A program made the position numbers and the translations under genes. Below the pieces are notes generated by a model that saw nothing but the letters and a program-made list of their open reading frames with translations, did no database searches and was not told the DNA's origin. Source: an uncultured Pseudomonadota bacterium (GTDB taxonomy: Bacteria > Desulfobacterota > Binatia > Binatales > Binataceae). From it: a DNA stretch of 49,819 nucleotides. Numbering within the stretch: position 1 is the stretch's first letter; each line of letters opens with the position of its first letter. Positions 19,939 through 28,107 of the stretch are shown here, piece by piece. The stretch lies in NCBI GenBank assembly GCA_937889395.1, contig CALAOW010000107.1, forward strand, positions 1-49,819, written 5' to 3'.

Positions 19939-20415
19939 CTAGCGGGCGGGCGGCGTAGTTAAATGGTGGTCCGGTTTCACCTGTAGCTTGACCAGGCAGG
20001 GCGGGCCGTCCTGGCCGTAGCAGAGGTTGCTCAGTTCGCCTAGTTTTGAATCGCGGTCGTCGTGCGTGTAATCGGGACATATCCAATGGCCGCCCGATCC
20101 GCGGTAAAGAGCGACCGCGAAATATCTGCCCGCCGCAAGATTCCCGGCCACTGGATCGCCGCGCGTCGCGATATCGCGCGAGTTGACGATATCGAATCCG
20201 TCATGCGCCGCGTCCGGCGAGTACTGCATGAAGAAAATTCGCCATTGCCGTCCGGGCCGCGCAGTGACCTGGTATTCCATCGAGCGATCGGACGAGAACA
20301 CCGGCTTGTCGCGGCATAGCCACGGCCGCCCCTGTTCCGCGAAGGCAGGGCGTGAGATCAGCATCGCAAGCGTCGCGGCGATCGAAATATATCGTCCAAT
20401 TCTCAAAGGTTTCAT
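19939..20415 (-). CDS. Secreted protein of unknown function
   Basis: The 158-residue product begins with a clear signal peptide (KPLRIGRYISIAATLAMLISRPAFA, cleavage likely after AFA). The mature part has four cysteines (WLCRD, WICPD, LCYG, PCLV) that could form two disulfides in the periplasm. I recognise no family. It starts 6 bp after the acyl-CoA mutase stop on the same strand, with AAGGAC close to the ATG, so the two genes are probably co-transcribed. A functional link is not implied. Confidence 0.75.
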   Translation of the reverse strand: MKPLRIGRYISIAATLAMLISRPAFAEQGRPWLCRDKPVFSSDRSMEYQVTARPGRQWRIFFMQYSPDAAHDGFDIVNSRDIATRGDPVAGNLAAGRYFAVALYRGSGGHWICPDYTHDDRDSKLGELSNLCYGQDGPPCLVKLQVKPDHHLTTPPAR

Positions 20416-20421
20416 GTCCTT

Positions 20422-22365
20422 TTACTTTTCCCGGCCCGCGATCGTGATGATGCGGCCGACGATCTCGCCGAGATTGGAGTCCTTGGGCGTGAAAACCGCC
20501 TTGACGCCAAGCCCGAGCAGCGCTTTACGGTCGGCATCCGGGATTATTCCGCCCATCACGAGTGACACGTCGCTTGCGCCACGACTTTTCAGCAGATCGA
20601 TTGTCTCCCGCGCGATGGACATGTGGGCGCCGGCGAGGCTCGAGATCGCGAGCACGTCGACGTCTTCCTCGAGGGCAGTCGCAACCATCTGCTCCGGCGT
20701 CTGCTTGAATCCTGCGAGGACTACTTCCATCCCGGCCTGCATGCACGCGTGGGCGAGCAGCTTGATCGCGTTGATATGTCCGTCGAGGCCCGCCTTGCCA
20801 AGCGCGATGCGAATTTTCCGTGTCGATCCCGCGACCGGCACCTTGAGCGCGCCGACGCTCACGCTGGTTTCGAGAATCGGCGGTGTGTAGCGGCCGCGGC
20901 TGACGCGCACGAGCGAATCCGTCCATTCGCCGACGGTGCCGCCCGCGCGGGCGAGCTCGATAGTCGCCTCGACGAGTCCGCGGTCGTTGTTGTTATTTGC
21001 GGCGGCGCGTTCGAGCGCCTCGCGGGCTTTCGACACGGCGGTCTGGTCGCGCGCCGCGCGCCATTTTTTTATCGACTCGATGCGTTCCTTTTCCTTGAGC
21101 GCATCCGCCGCGTGATCCGTGTTCTCTTTGGGCGGGGGCGTGAGTCCGACTTCGCCGGTAAACGCGTTGACGCCGATTTGCACGATCTCGCCCGACTCGA
21201 CTTTCCTGTAACGCTCCGCAAGCTGGCGCGTCAGGTCGCCGCTGACTATAGAAATGGCGCGCGAGTAGCCGGCCTCGCGCAGCCGGATCGCGATTTCGCG
21301 CGCGCGCGCGGCGGTCTCGGCGGTGAGCTTCTCGATAATTTTGCTGCCCTCGAAAATATCGCCATAGCCTGCGAGTCCCGTCTCGTGCATCAGAACCTGC
21401 TGCGTGCGCAAGCTGAGCGTCTGCTCGGACTGGTCGGGGAGGGCGAGCGCCTCGCGAAAGCCCGGCAACTGGAGTGCGTTGACGCGCGCGTCGGCCGAGA
21501 TGACGACCGGGAGCGCCTCGTACGCAATGCGGATGATATTAACTTCGGGCTGCGGCTCGGTGAGCGTGAGCGAGCGCACCTGGCATCCGGCGCGAAACGC
21601 CACGTTATCGACGCCGTACTCGGAAGAGCAAAGCTCCCGCCAGAGTTTGAAGTACGCGCGAATCTTGCAGATCTCGGGGACCAGCTCGATGCCGCTGTTG
21701 ATGAAAAATGAAATGCGGCGGACGGTCTGCTCGAACGCGGCCGCGTCGAGCTTGGGGCGGATCGCGTCGAGAATCAGCAGCGCGTTGCCGAATGCGTAGC
21801 CGATTTCCTCGGCCGGACCGGCGCCGCTCTCCATGTAGTGGTAGCCGCAACAGTTAATCGGATTCCAGTTGGGCACGCGCTCGACCGTGAATCGAATCAA
21901 CTCGGTGGAAAGGCGAAACGACAACTCAGGGTGAAAAATCGACGTGCCGCGCGCGACGAATTCCTTGAGCAGATCGTTCTGCGTCGTGCCGCGCAGCTCA
22001 GTCCATGGTACGCCGTGCTTTTCCGCGACGACCAGGTAAAGCGCCAGGATGAACGGCGCGGTCGCGTTGATCGTCATCGAGGTATTGATCGACTGAAGCG
22101 GGATTCCCTCGAACAGCCGCTCCATGTCGTTCCAGTGGCAAATCGAGACGCCCGCTTCGCCGACTTCGCCGCGCGCGACCGGGGCGTCGGGGTCGTAGCC
22201 GTTTTGGGTGGGCAGATCGAACGCGATCGAAAGCCCGCGCTGGCCCTGCTTCAAGTTTGCCAGGAAGCGTTCGTTGGCCTGGCGTGCGTCGCCGAAGCCC
22301 GCGTAGGTGCGGATAATCCATGGTTCACGGGCCTTGGGGCGAACTGTTTTTCCGCGGTCGGGCAT
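20422..22365 (-). CDS. Cobalamin-dependent acyl-CoA mutase, ethylmalonyl/methylmalonyl-CoA mutase type
   Basis: This is a 647-residue single-chain mutase with a fused B12-binding domain. The catalytic barrel carries RTYAGFGDARQANERFLANL, GQRGLSIAFDLPTQNGYDPD, NTSMTINATAPFILALY, GTTQNDLLKEF, an arginine in LSFRLSTEL where carboxylated acyl groups are bound in known mutases, and the catalytic histidine in CCGYHYMESGAG. LTEPQPEVNIIRI, ETGLAGYGDIFEGS and the overall layout are closer to Ecm/MeaA-type mutases than to heterodimeric MutAB. The C-terminal B12 domain (about 515-640) has LDGHINA, SSLAGAH and VMGGIIP, with alanine replacing the usual glycine of DxHxxG. The substrate could be methylmalonyl- or ethylmalonyl-CoA. 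No cobalamin riboswitch was found upstream. Confidence 0.85.
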   Translation of the reverse strand: MPDRGKTVRPKAREPWIIRTYAGFGDARQANERFLANLKQGQRGLSIAFDLPTQNGYDPDAPVARGEVGEAGVSICHWNDMERLFEGIPLQSINTSMTINATAPFILALYLVVAEKHGVPWTELRGTTQNDLLKEFVARGTSIFHPELSFRLSTELIRFTVERVPNWNPINCCGYHYMESGAGPAEEIGYAFGNALLILDAIRPKLDAAAFEQTVRRISFFINSGIELVPEICKIRAYFKLWRELCSSEYGVDNVAFRAGCQVRSLTLTEPQPEVNIIRIAYEALPVVISADARVNALQLPGFREALALPDQSEQTLSLRTQQVLMHETGLAGYGDIFEGSKIIEKLTAETAARAREIAIRLREAGYSRAISIVSGDLTRQLAERYRKVESGEIVQIGVNAFTGEVGLTPPPKENTDHAADALKEKERIESIKKWRAARDQTAVSKAREALERAAANNNNDRGLVEATIELARAGGTVGEWTDSLVRVSRGRYTPPILETSVSVGALKVPVAGSTRKIRIALGKAGLDGHINAIKLLAHACMQAGMEVVLAGFKQTPEQMVATALEEDVDVLAISSLAGAHMSIARETIDLLKSRGASDVSLVMGGIIPDADRKALLGLGVKAVFTPKDSNLGEIVGRIITIAGREK

Positions 22366-22420
22366 CGACTAAAGGTTAGTTGTCGAGGCATTGGGATTCC
22401 AGCCGGTGCGCGATGACGGT

Positions 22421-22815
22421 GCTGGTTTAGTTTGCGAAGCTGACAAGCTGAGCTAGTGCCTTATATTGCGCCGCTGGTTTGCGCTCGCTGATGCGGTCGG
22501 CGAAGGTGAAAATAATGCGCGCCCGCCGCGAAGGACCGCGATGGGCGGGATTCTGAATGATCGAATCGGGCGGGGAACCGCAATTCATACCATATGTAGT
22601 GGTTTTGGGAAGGCTCGGGTATAGGGCTAGTTTCGTTCCGTCAAAATTAATATTCGCCGGAAGCGGGCTTCGCCCGATTTCGAGCGAGGCCGGCGAGTAT
22701 GCGGCAGGTTGACAGTTGTCCATACCGTATACGTAGCACGCCGAATCCGCCGGGGTCAGGCTGAATAGTTCATCCCCTAACCCGGCATGAAATCCGACAC
22801 TGAACCAATGGTGCA
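22421..22815 (+). repeat. Dispersed non-coding repeat, copy 2
   Basis: This second, diverged copy of the element at 18275-18620 fills the gap between the acyl-CoA mutase start and the ArsA-like stop. Shared blocks include TAGTTTGC.AAGCTGA near the left end, GTAGTGGTTTTGGGA, GGCTAGTTTCGTTCCGTC, CGCCCGATTTCG and GTCAGGCTGAATAGTTCATC. The hairpin seen in copy 1 has a mismatch here. Orientation relative to neighbouring genes differs between copies, so a common cis-regulatory role is unlikely. Confidence 0.7.
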
Positions 22816-22826
22816 ATGACACGCGA

Positions 22827-23792
22827 TCAGCGCCGATGCATCGCGCGGGCCGCGGGTTCATTTTCACGATCCCGGGCAAGCGCAAGCTCGGCGGCGATGC
22901 GATCGATGAGTTCGATTCCCGACAGACCGCCATGCTCGGCGATCTCGAGCACCGGACCCGCTGTCTCGGCCCGGATTTTTGCGATCGCCTTGCGCGCGTC
23001 CGACACGCGATTCAAATCCGACTTGGCCAGCTCGGCGAGATGCTCGAGGTCTTTCTTTCGCAAATGGGGTCCACGGCGGTTCGTCAGCGCCGATATGTCA
23101 TCGGCGTCGAACCCGGATCGCGGCGTTCGATTGAAAAGCACGGCCGCCGGGGCGAGATGAATGCGGCTCAAACTGGCGTGAGTCTCGATAGTCTCCGATA
23201 TAGAAAGACTGTCCGCGGTCGTGACCTGGATGATTGCGCTACTGCGCCGCTCACGCATCATCCGCGAAATGTTGCCGGCTTCCTTGCCGACCACGCTGTC
23301 GCCGAATGTCGAGCGCGCGGCAGTCGGCATCTTGAGCAGGCTCATCGCCTGGCCGCTGGCGGGCGCATCGACGATTATAATGCGGCGGCCGGGCAGCTTG
23401 GCGTCGGTCCGCGCGGCTTCGTAGTAAACCTTTCCGAGCATCATCAGTTCGCGCAGCCCCGGCGCCGCTTGAACGAAAAATTGATAGAGGCGGCTCGCGA
23501 ACACCGCTTTCAGCAGCATCCGGCCCGGCACCACCAGTCGCAGATATTCCTCGAGCGCGGCGCGTCCGTCGAGCGTCATCAGCGCGAGATTCGGCGCGAC
23601 CTCCGCGGGTACGAACGACGGCGCGACGCCGAAGGTCGCGGCCAGCGGCGCCCGCGCGTCGCATTCCATAATCAGTGCGCGCGCGCCCGACATCGCCGCG
23701 AGCTTTGCAAGCGCGGCGCTCACGGTAGTTTTGCCGACTCCGCCCTTGCCGAGCACGATCAGCACGCGTCGTGCGAGGATTTCGTTTAGCAT
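22827..23792 (-). CDS. ArsA/Get3-like ATPase (GKGGVGKTT subtype)
   Basis: The 321-residue cytosolic ATPase has the deviant Walker A GKGGVGKTT (residues 15-23) with signature lysine. Further motifs are MECDARAPLAATFG, RIIIVDAPASGQAMSLLKMP (switch region) and VLFNRTPRSGF. It complements the other ArsA-like protein at 2154-3392, which lacks the signature lysine. In actinobacteria such unequal ATPases occur as adjacent pairs; here they are about 20 kb apart. The start at 23792 (MLNEILARRVLIVLGKG) is 26 bp after the fabH stop, so it is probably in the fabF-fabH transcript. The partner and cargo are unknown. Confidence 0.85.
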   Translation of the reverse strand: MLNEILARRVLIVLGKGGVGKTTVSAALAKLAAMSGARALIMECDARAPLAATFGVAPSFVPAEVAPNLALMTLDGRAALEEYLRLVVPGRMLLKAVFASRLYQFFVQAAPGLRELMMLGKVYYEAARTDAKLPGRRIIIVDAPASGQAMSLLKMPTAARSTFGDSVVGKEAGNISRMMRERRSSAIIQVTTADSLSISETIETHASLSRIHLAPAAVLFNRTPRSGFDADDISALTNRRGPHLRKKDLEHLAELAKSDLNRVSDARKAIAKIRAETAGPVLEIAEHGGLSGIELIDRIAAELALARDRENEPAARAMHRR

Positions 23793-23818
23793 TTGAGGAA
23801 AGCGGAACCAGCCAGAAG

Positions 23819-24796
23819 TTACCAGCGGATCAGATTCGCTCCCCAGGTGAGGCCGCCGCCGCATGCGTTCAGCATCACGATATTGCCGTCGTGAATTCGG
23901 CCCTGCTCGAGAGCCTCGTCGAGCGCGATTGGCACGGACGCCGCGGAGGTGTTGCCGTAACGATCGATGTTGGTGAAAACTTTTTCCGGCGGCAGCCCGA
24001 GCCGCTCGGCGACTACGGAAATAATTCGCAGGTTCGCCTGATGCGGCACGAACAGGTCGATTTCTTCGAGCTTGACGCCCGCGCGCTCGGCCACCAGCCG
24101 GCTGATTTCTTCCATGCGCTTGACGGCTATTTTGAAAAGCTCGGGGCCTTTCATCTGAATCGCGTCATCGGCGCATCGCCGCACTTCAGAATCAATCGTG
24201 CTGCGGGTTCCGGTCGCGCGGACCGAGAGCAAATTCCAATACTCGCCCGCGGAGCGCAGCAGGCTCGACAGCACTCCGCGATTTCCCGGCTCGGTGACCA
24301 TCACGCACGCGCCCGCGCCGTCGCCAAACAGCACCGCGGTCCGGCGATCGCTCCAATCCACCATCGTCGAGAGCGCGTCGGCCCCGACCACCAGTACGCG
24401 CTTGAAGTCGCCGGCGCGCATCTGTGCGTCTGCGACTTGCAGCGCATACACGAAGCCCGAGCAGGCGGCGGCGACGTCGAAGGCCGGCATCGACGAGATG
24501 CTTAAGCCCTTCTGAATCTGGCACGCCAGCGACGGAAACGCGTACTCCGAGGAAACCGTGCCGACTATGATCGCGTCGAGCGCGCCCGGCTTGATTCCCG
24601 CCCGCTCGAGCGCCGTGCGGCTGGCGGCGGTCGCGATATCCGCTATCGACTCGCCCTGGCGCATCGCGTAGCGGCTGCCGATTCCGGTGCGCGACCGTAT
24701 CCATTGGTCGGACGTGTCCATGTACCGCTCGAGATCCTTGTTGGTCAGCGCGGTGCGCGGGACGGCCCGTCCGGTGGCGATAATTCTTGAACCCAT
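23819..24796 (-). CDS. fabH: Beta-ketoacyl-ACP synthase III
   Basis: FabH condenses an acyl-CoA primer with malonyl-ACP to start fatty acid synthesis. The 325-residue protein carries the Cys-His-Asn triad as C112 in AFDVAAACSGFVYAL, H252 in VPHQANLRI and N282 in DRYGNTSAAS. It also has WIRSRTGI at the CoA site and the C-terminal GGGLTWGANLIRW. It lies between fabF and an ArsA-like ATPase gene on the minus strand, 10 bp from fabF. Reversal of the usual FabH-FabD-FabG-AcpP cluster means the priming substrate cannot be read from context. Confidence 0.95.
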   Translation of the reverse strand: MGSRIIATGRAVPRTALTNKDLERYMDTSDQWIRSRTGIGSRYAMRQGESIADIATAASRTALERAGIKPGALDAIIVGTVSSEYAFPSLACQIQKGLSISSMPAFDVAAACSGFVYALQVADAQMRAGDFKRVLVVGADALSTMVDWSDRRTAVLFGDGAGACVMVTEPGNRGVLSSLLRSAGEYWNLLSVRATGTRSTIDSEVRRCADDAIQMKGPELFKIAVKRMEEISRLVAERAGVKLEEIDLFVPHQANLRIISVVAERLGLPPEKVFTNIDRYGNTSAASVPIALDEALEQGRIHDGNIVMLNACGGGLTWGANLIRW

Positions 24797-24806
24797 GATG
24801 AACCGG

Positions 24807-26063
24807 TCAGCTCTCGCTGGCGGGCCTGAACGCCAGCGTCGTGTTGGTGCCGCCGAAGCCGAATGAATTGTTGAGCGCGATCCGAATTTTGGCGGGGCGC
24901 GCCTTGTTGGGCACGTAATCGAGGTCGCATTCGGGGTCGGGAAATTCCTGGTTGATGGTCGGCGGCATCATCCCGCGCTCGATCGCGAGGACCGTGTACA
25001 CCGACTCGATTGCGCCGGCCGCGCCCAGCGTGTGCCCGGTCATCGACTTGGTCGAGCTAATCGCAACTTTCGCGGCTCGCTCGCCGAAGACGCACTTTAC
25101 CGCTTGAGTCTCGGCGATATCGCCTTGCTCGGTCGAGGTGCCATGCGCGTTGATATAATCGACCTGGTTGGGATCGAGGTCGCTGTCTTCGAGGCACATC
25201 CGCATGCACTTGGCCGCGCCGCGTCCCTCGGGCGCCGGAGAGGTGATATGGTAGGCGTCGCTGTTGGCGGCGTAACCGCAGACTTCAGCTATGATCCTGG
25301 CGCCGCGCGCGATGGCGGCCTCGCGTTCCTCGAGGATCAGCGCCGCCGATCCCTCCGCCATCACGAATCCGTCGCGCTCCTTGTCGAATGGACGGCTGGC
25401 CTTCTCCGGCTCTTCGTTGTGGGTCGAAAGCGCGCGCATCGCGGCGAATCCGCCCACCCCCAGCGAGGTGACTGCCGCCTCCGAGCCGCCCGTGATCGCG
25501 GCGTCCAGGTAGCCGAGCTTGATCATCCGGTACGCCTCGCCGATCGCATGGCTGCCCGACGCGCACGCGCTGGTAGTCGTAAAGTTGACGCCGCGCGCTC
25601 CGTAGCGAATTGAGATTTGGCCCGGCGCAAGGTTGCCGATCAGCTTGGGGATGAAGAACGGAGTGATGTGACGCAGGCCGGTCTCCATGAAGACCCTGTG
25701 GTACTCCTCGATCGTGCACAGGCCGCCGATGCCGACGCCGATCAACACGCCGACCTGGTCGGCGTTGTCTTCGGTGATCTTGAACCCGGACTGGCGCATC
25801 GCCTGCTCGGTCGACGCGACTGCATACTGGATGAAGGGGTCCATTTTTTTGACGTCGCGCTTTTCGATCCAGTCTTCCGGATTAAAATCCTTCACCTCGC
25901 CTGCTATCCGGACGGGAAATCCCGAGGTGTCAAAGCGCGTAATCAGGCCAATACCGGACCGCCCCGCCATCAGGGCTTCCCAGTTCTTGTCCACTCCAAC
26001 TCCGAGCGGAGTCACCAGTCCTACTCCGGTGACCACCACGCGGCGCTCAAGCATTGGTCTCAT
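24807..26063 (-). CDS. fabF: Beta-ketoacyl-ACP synthase II
   Basis: FabF elongates acyl-ACP chains by decarboxylative condensation. Starting at 26063 the protein has the thiolase-fold catalytic set C167 (TTSACASGSHAIG), H307 (NAHGTST), K339 and H344 (STKSMTGHTLGAAGA). It also has the N-terminal VVVTGVGLVTPLG and C-terminal NNSFGFGGTN motifs. An in-frame ATG at 26075 sits directly on a GGAGG and is less plausible. AGGGG four bases before ATG 26063 supports the chosen start. No acyl carrier protein gene is adjacent. It is the first gene of fabF-fabH-ArsA-like. Confidence 0.95.
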   Translation of the reverse strand: MRPMLERRVVVTGVGLVTPLGVGVDKNWEALMAGRSGIGLITRFDTSGFPVRIAGEVKDFNPEDWIEKRDVKKMDPFIQYAVASTEQAMRQSGFKITEDNADQVGVLIGVGIGGLCTIEEYHRVFMETGLRHITPFFIPKLIGNLAPGQISIRYGARGVNFTTTSACASGSHAIGEAYRMIKLGYLDAAITGGSEAAVTSLGVGGFAAMRALSTHNEEPEKASRPFDKERDGFVMAEGSAALILEEREAAIARGARIIAEVCGYAANSDAYHITSPAPEGRGAAKCMRMCLEDSDLDPNQVDYINAHGTSTEQGDIAETQAVKCVFGERAAKVAISSTKSMTGHTLGAAGAIESVYTVLAIERGMMPPTINQEFPDPECDLDYVPNKARPAKIRIALNNSFGFGGTNTTLAFRPASES

Positions 26064-26222
26064 CAGGCCCCTCATCCTCCATCGAGTTCGCGGCCTAATA
26101 ATCTACCAGAAGACAGCGCGGGTCGAGAATCCGGGGTCGCGGGCAGTGTATCAGTGTGAAGTTCCGGCCAGATGAAACGCGCCAGCCGTTCGGGCGCGAC
26201 AGCGGCAGGATTGCGCTCCATG

Positions 26223-26351
26223 TTATGGTCCAAAGGTCAATTCATAAGCGAAATATCCCTGGAGTTGATTCGACCCTTCGATAGCGGGACCAGCGGAGAG
26301 AACGATGTGTTGAGTGTCGCTAAGGTCCCAGATCAATCCGAGATTGATACC
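26223..26351 (-). pseudogene. Remnant of an outer-membrane beta-barrel protein (C-terminal end only)
   Basis: The minus strand reads GINLGLIWDLSDTQHIVLSA, continues GPAIEGSNQLQGYFAYEL, and ends TFGP-stop. Alternating hydrophobic residues, two predicted strands and the aromatic ending are typical of the final strands of a secreted or outer-membrane beta-barrel. Upstream in the same frame the sequence becomes non-coding and then runs antiparallel-free into padR, so the rest of the gene is missing. It is best read as a 3' fragment left after deletion or recombination. Confidence 0.5.
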
Positions 26352-26403
26352 CGTTTCACGTGAACCGCCGGCGGCAGGCTCTTGTGGCGGCAGCAGAGAG
26401 TCC

Positions 26404-26712
26404 TCACTCATCTTCGAACAGTTCGGCGAACAACTCGCGGACTCTGCGCTTCGCCTCCCGCAACGCTTGGCGGCCCTTTGAAGTTGCTTTGTAGAGACGG
26501 CGGGCATGCCGACCGTTCCTTTTCTCGAAGGAGCGCAGATAGCCTTCGCGTTCCAATCCATGCAGCAGGGGATATAGGGTCCCAGCGCTCAGCCGGTAAC
26601 CATGGCATCCCAGCTCCTCGATAATCCCCAACCCGAAGATCGGCTCTTTCGACGCATGGTGAAGGATGTGCAACCGGATCAGACCCGAATAGATTGCCTT
26701 GGATGCCGCCAT
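26404..26712 (-). CDS. PadR family transcriptional regulator
   Basis: This 102-residue winged-helix protein has the PadR layout: IRLHILHHASKEPIFGLGII, then a recognition helix (SAGTLYPLLHGLEREGYL), the wing (FEKRNGRHARRLYKATSKG) and a short C-terminal dimerisation helix. PadR proteins are usually ligand-responsive repressors of a neighbouring transporter or stress gene. Here the divergent neighbour encodes a DoxX-family membrane protein. The ATG is only a few bases from a candidate promoter, so the mRNA may have almost no leader. Confidence 0.9.
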   Translation of the reverse strand: MAASKAIYSGLIRLHILHHASKEPIFGLGIIEELGCHGYRLSAGTLYPLLHGLEREGYLRSFEKRNGRHARRLYKATSKGRQALREAKRRVRELFAELFEDE

Positions 26713-26716
26713 GTAT

Positions 26717-26754
26717 TATCGTCTTTCGATATCGAGTTAGGATAACAATGTCAA
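26717..26754 (-). promoter_or_regulatory. Candidate padR promoter with overlapping operator
   Basis: On the minus strand TTGACA (26754-26749) is separated by 17 bp from TATCGA (26731-26726). The -10 element overlaps an inverted repeat TATCG-N5-CGATA (26717-26731), a plausible autoregulatory PadR site. Transcription would start within about 10 bases of the padR ATG. Confidence 0.45.
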
Positions 26755-26870
26755 GCCGAGAGCGCAAGTCCGACGCGCCGGCCTTTCCAAACTGTTGGTG
26801 CTCTCCGCCGCCGCACAGGGGTTTGTCGCACGAATAGCTGAAGTAGGTGTAACCGGTATCTGGAGTAACC

Positions 26871-27317
26871 ATGAACAAGTTTTTGGTTTCCACCTGGAAT
26901 GTCGGGAGTGTGATTTTCATTCGACTGGCTGTGGGGCTAATCTTCTTGACGCAGGGCATCCTCAAATACATCGACCCTCACATGGGTGTTCTTCGGTTTA
27001 CCAAAGTCGGATTTCCGTACCCCGGATACACGGCGCATTTTGTAGGAACCTTCGAGATTGCTTGCGGCCTGCTTGTCTTGTTCGGTCTGTTCACGAGCGT
27101 CGCCAGCATTCCACTCCTCATCGTAATCCTGACGGCGATCGCGACGACCAAGATCCCGGAACTGTGCCAGCCCGGCCAGGGCTTTTGGTTCATGGTAAGC
27201 GACGCACGGACGGACTTTGCGATGACGATGAGCTTGCTTTTCCTCATCAGCGTCGGCGCCGGGTCATGGTCTCTCGACGCGTGGCTGCGGAAAGAAACCC
27301 CGCACGAAGCAGGTTAA
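26871..27317 (+). CDS. DoxX family membrane protein
   Basis: The 148-residue protein has four predicted membrane helices (VIFIRLAVGLIFLTQGILKY, FVGTFEIACGLLVLFGLFT, SIPLLIVILTAIATT, FAMTMSLLFLISVGAGSW) and the DoxX/SURF4-type charged spacing, with GFPYPGYTAHFVGTFE after the first helix. DoxX proteins are linked to thiosulfate:quinone or redox-stress systems in some species; many are unassigned. GGAG five bases before the ATG supports the start. It is divergent from padR and may be its target. Confidence 0.88.
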   Translation: MNKFLVSTWNVGSVIFIRLAVGLIFLTQGILKYIDPHMGVLRFTKVGFPYPGYTAHFVGTFEIACGLLVLFGLFTSVASIPLLIVILTAIATTKIPELCQPGQGFWFMVSDARTDFAMTMSLLFLISVGAGSWSLDAWLRKETPHEAG

Positions 27318-27591
27318 CTAACAAATTACGGTCGAGCAGACCTGTAAAACAGGAGCTCCCAAGACGCAGTTTCGCTCGAGCTCCTTGAGCGGCCTTTGCT
27401 GACGAACCAGCCGACTATGCGGCGGCCTCACTGCCCCAAGCACTCCAGCCTTGACGTCGCCCGCGGGCGAATAGTTCAAGCTCGGGCGGCGGCCGTGGTC
27501 GAGAATCCGCGATCGCGCTAGCCGCACGCGATTGCGTTCGTCGGACACGCCGGCCTTGCATCCAAACTTGAACCGATGAAACAATCCAGCG
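27318..27591. other. Intergenic DNA with a possible terminator hairpin
   Basis: The stretch after doxX contains an inverted repeat AGGAGCTC (27351-27358) and GAGCTCCT (27378-27385) with a 19-base loop. No strong T-run follows. No gene or RNA family is recognised in the rest. Confidence 0.35.
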
Positions 27592-27960
27592 GTGCCGCTC
27601 AGCAATCCCGCAGACGATCCGTTCGTAAAACTCGCACAAAATCTCGGCGAACTCGAGATTGTGATCGGCGAGCGCGCCCGGCCTGCGATTGCCGGCGTGC
27701 GCGAGGGCCTGCGCGACGCGCTCGCATGCCGCGCGCGTGGCGATATGCCCGGGTCGATTGCCGCGATTCGTATCGCGATGGAACGGCTGGCTAATCTCGG
27801 CAGCACGCTCGATCCGGAAGAGGGCGCGATGATGCGGGTTATCGCGGAACGATTCACCGCCGCGCTCGGCGCCGGCCACAAGGGTGACGCGAAAGCCGTC
27901 GTGGACGTGATGCGCCGCAAAGCTGGCGACACCAAGGACGACGACAAAAAAGATTGGTGA
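27592..27960 (+). CDS. Small conserved-looking protein of unknown function
   Basis: A 122-residue frame has strong GC-rich third-position codon bias and a helical, charged composition (FVKLAQNLGELEIVIGERAR, AIRIAMERLANLG, VDVMRRKAGDTKDDDKKDW). It begins with GTG and has no clear ribosome-binding site. It lies upstream of and on the same strand as transketolase (gap about 150 bp). I recognise no family. The helical tail ending in an acidic/basic string suggests a soluble cytosolic protein. Confidence 0.6.
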   Translation: MPLSNPADDPFVKLAQNLGELEIVIGERARPAIAGVREGLRDALACRARGDMPGSIAAIRIAMERLANLGSTLDPEEGAMMRVIAERFTAALGAGHKGDAKAVVDVMRRKAGDTKDDDKKDW

Positions 27961-28107
27961 CTGCGGCCTCGGAATTGGCGTCCGCATGCGTTCCGCAGGC
28001 GGATTTGACAACATCCTCCACTAAAGTGAAAAAGTAAAAAAGTGAAAAAGGGAAAAACAAAGCCGGCGGATTCGATCACCGCCCCAAAACCACGCGGCGG
28101 TGACATC

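Noticed and set aside
18762..20420. Attachment-site repeat of the tRNA-Cys 3' end
   Set aside because: I looked downstream for a second copy of the tRNA 3' sequence to bound an island and found none, so island integration there is unproven.
22366..22826. Cobalamin riboswitch upstream of the B12-dependent mutase
   Set aside because: A partial ACCTGCC-like match occurs on the minus strand, but the copy-1 element lacks it and no full B12 box or kissing-loop context is seen. The region is better explained as a dispersed repeat.
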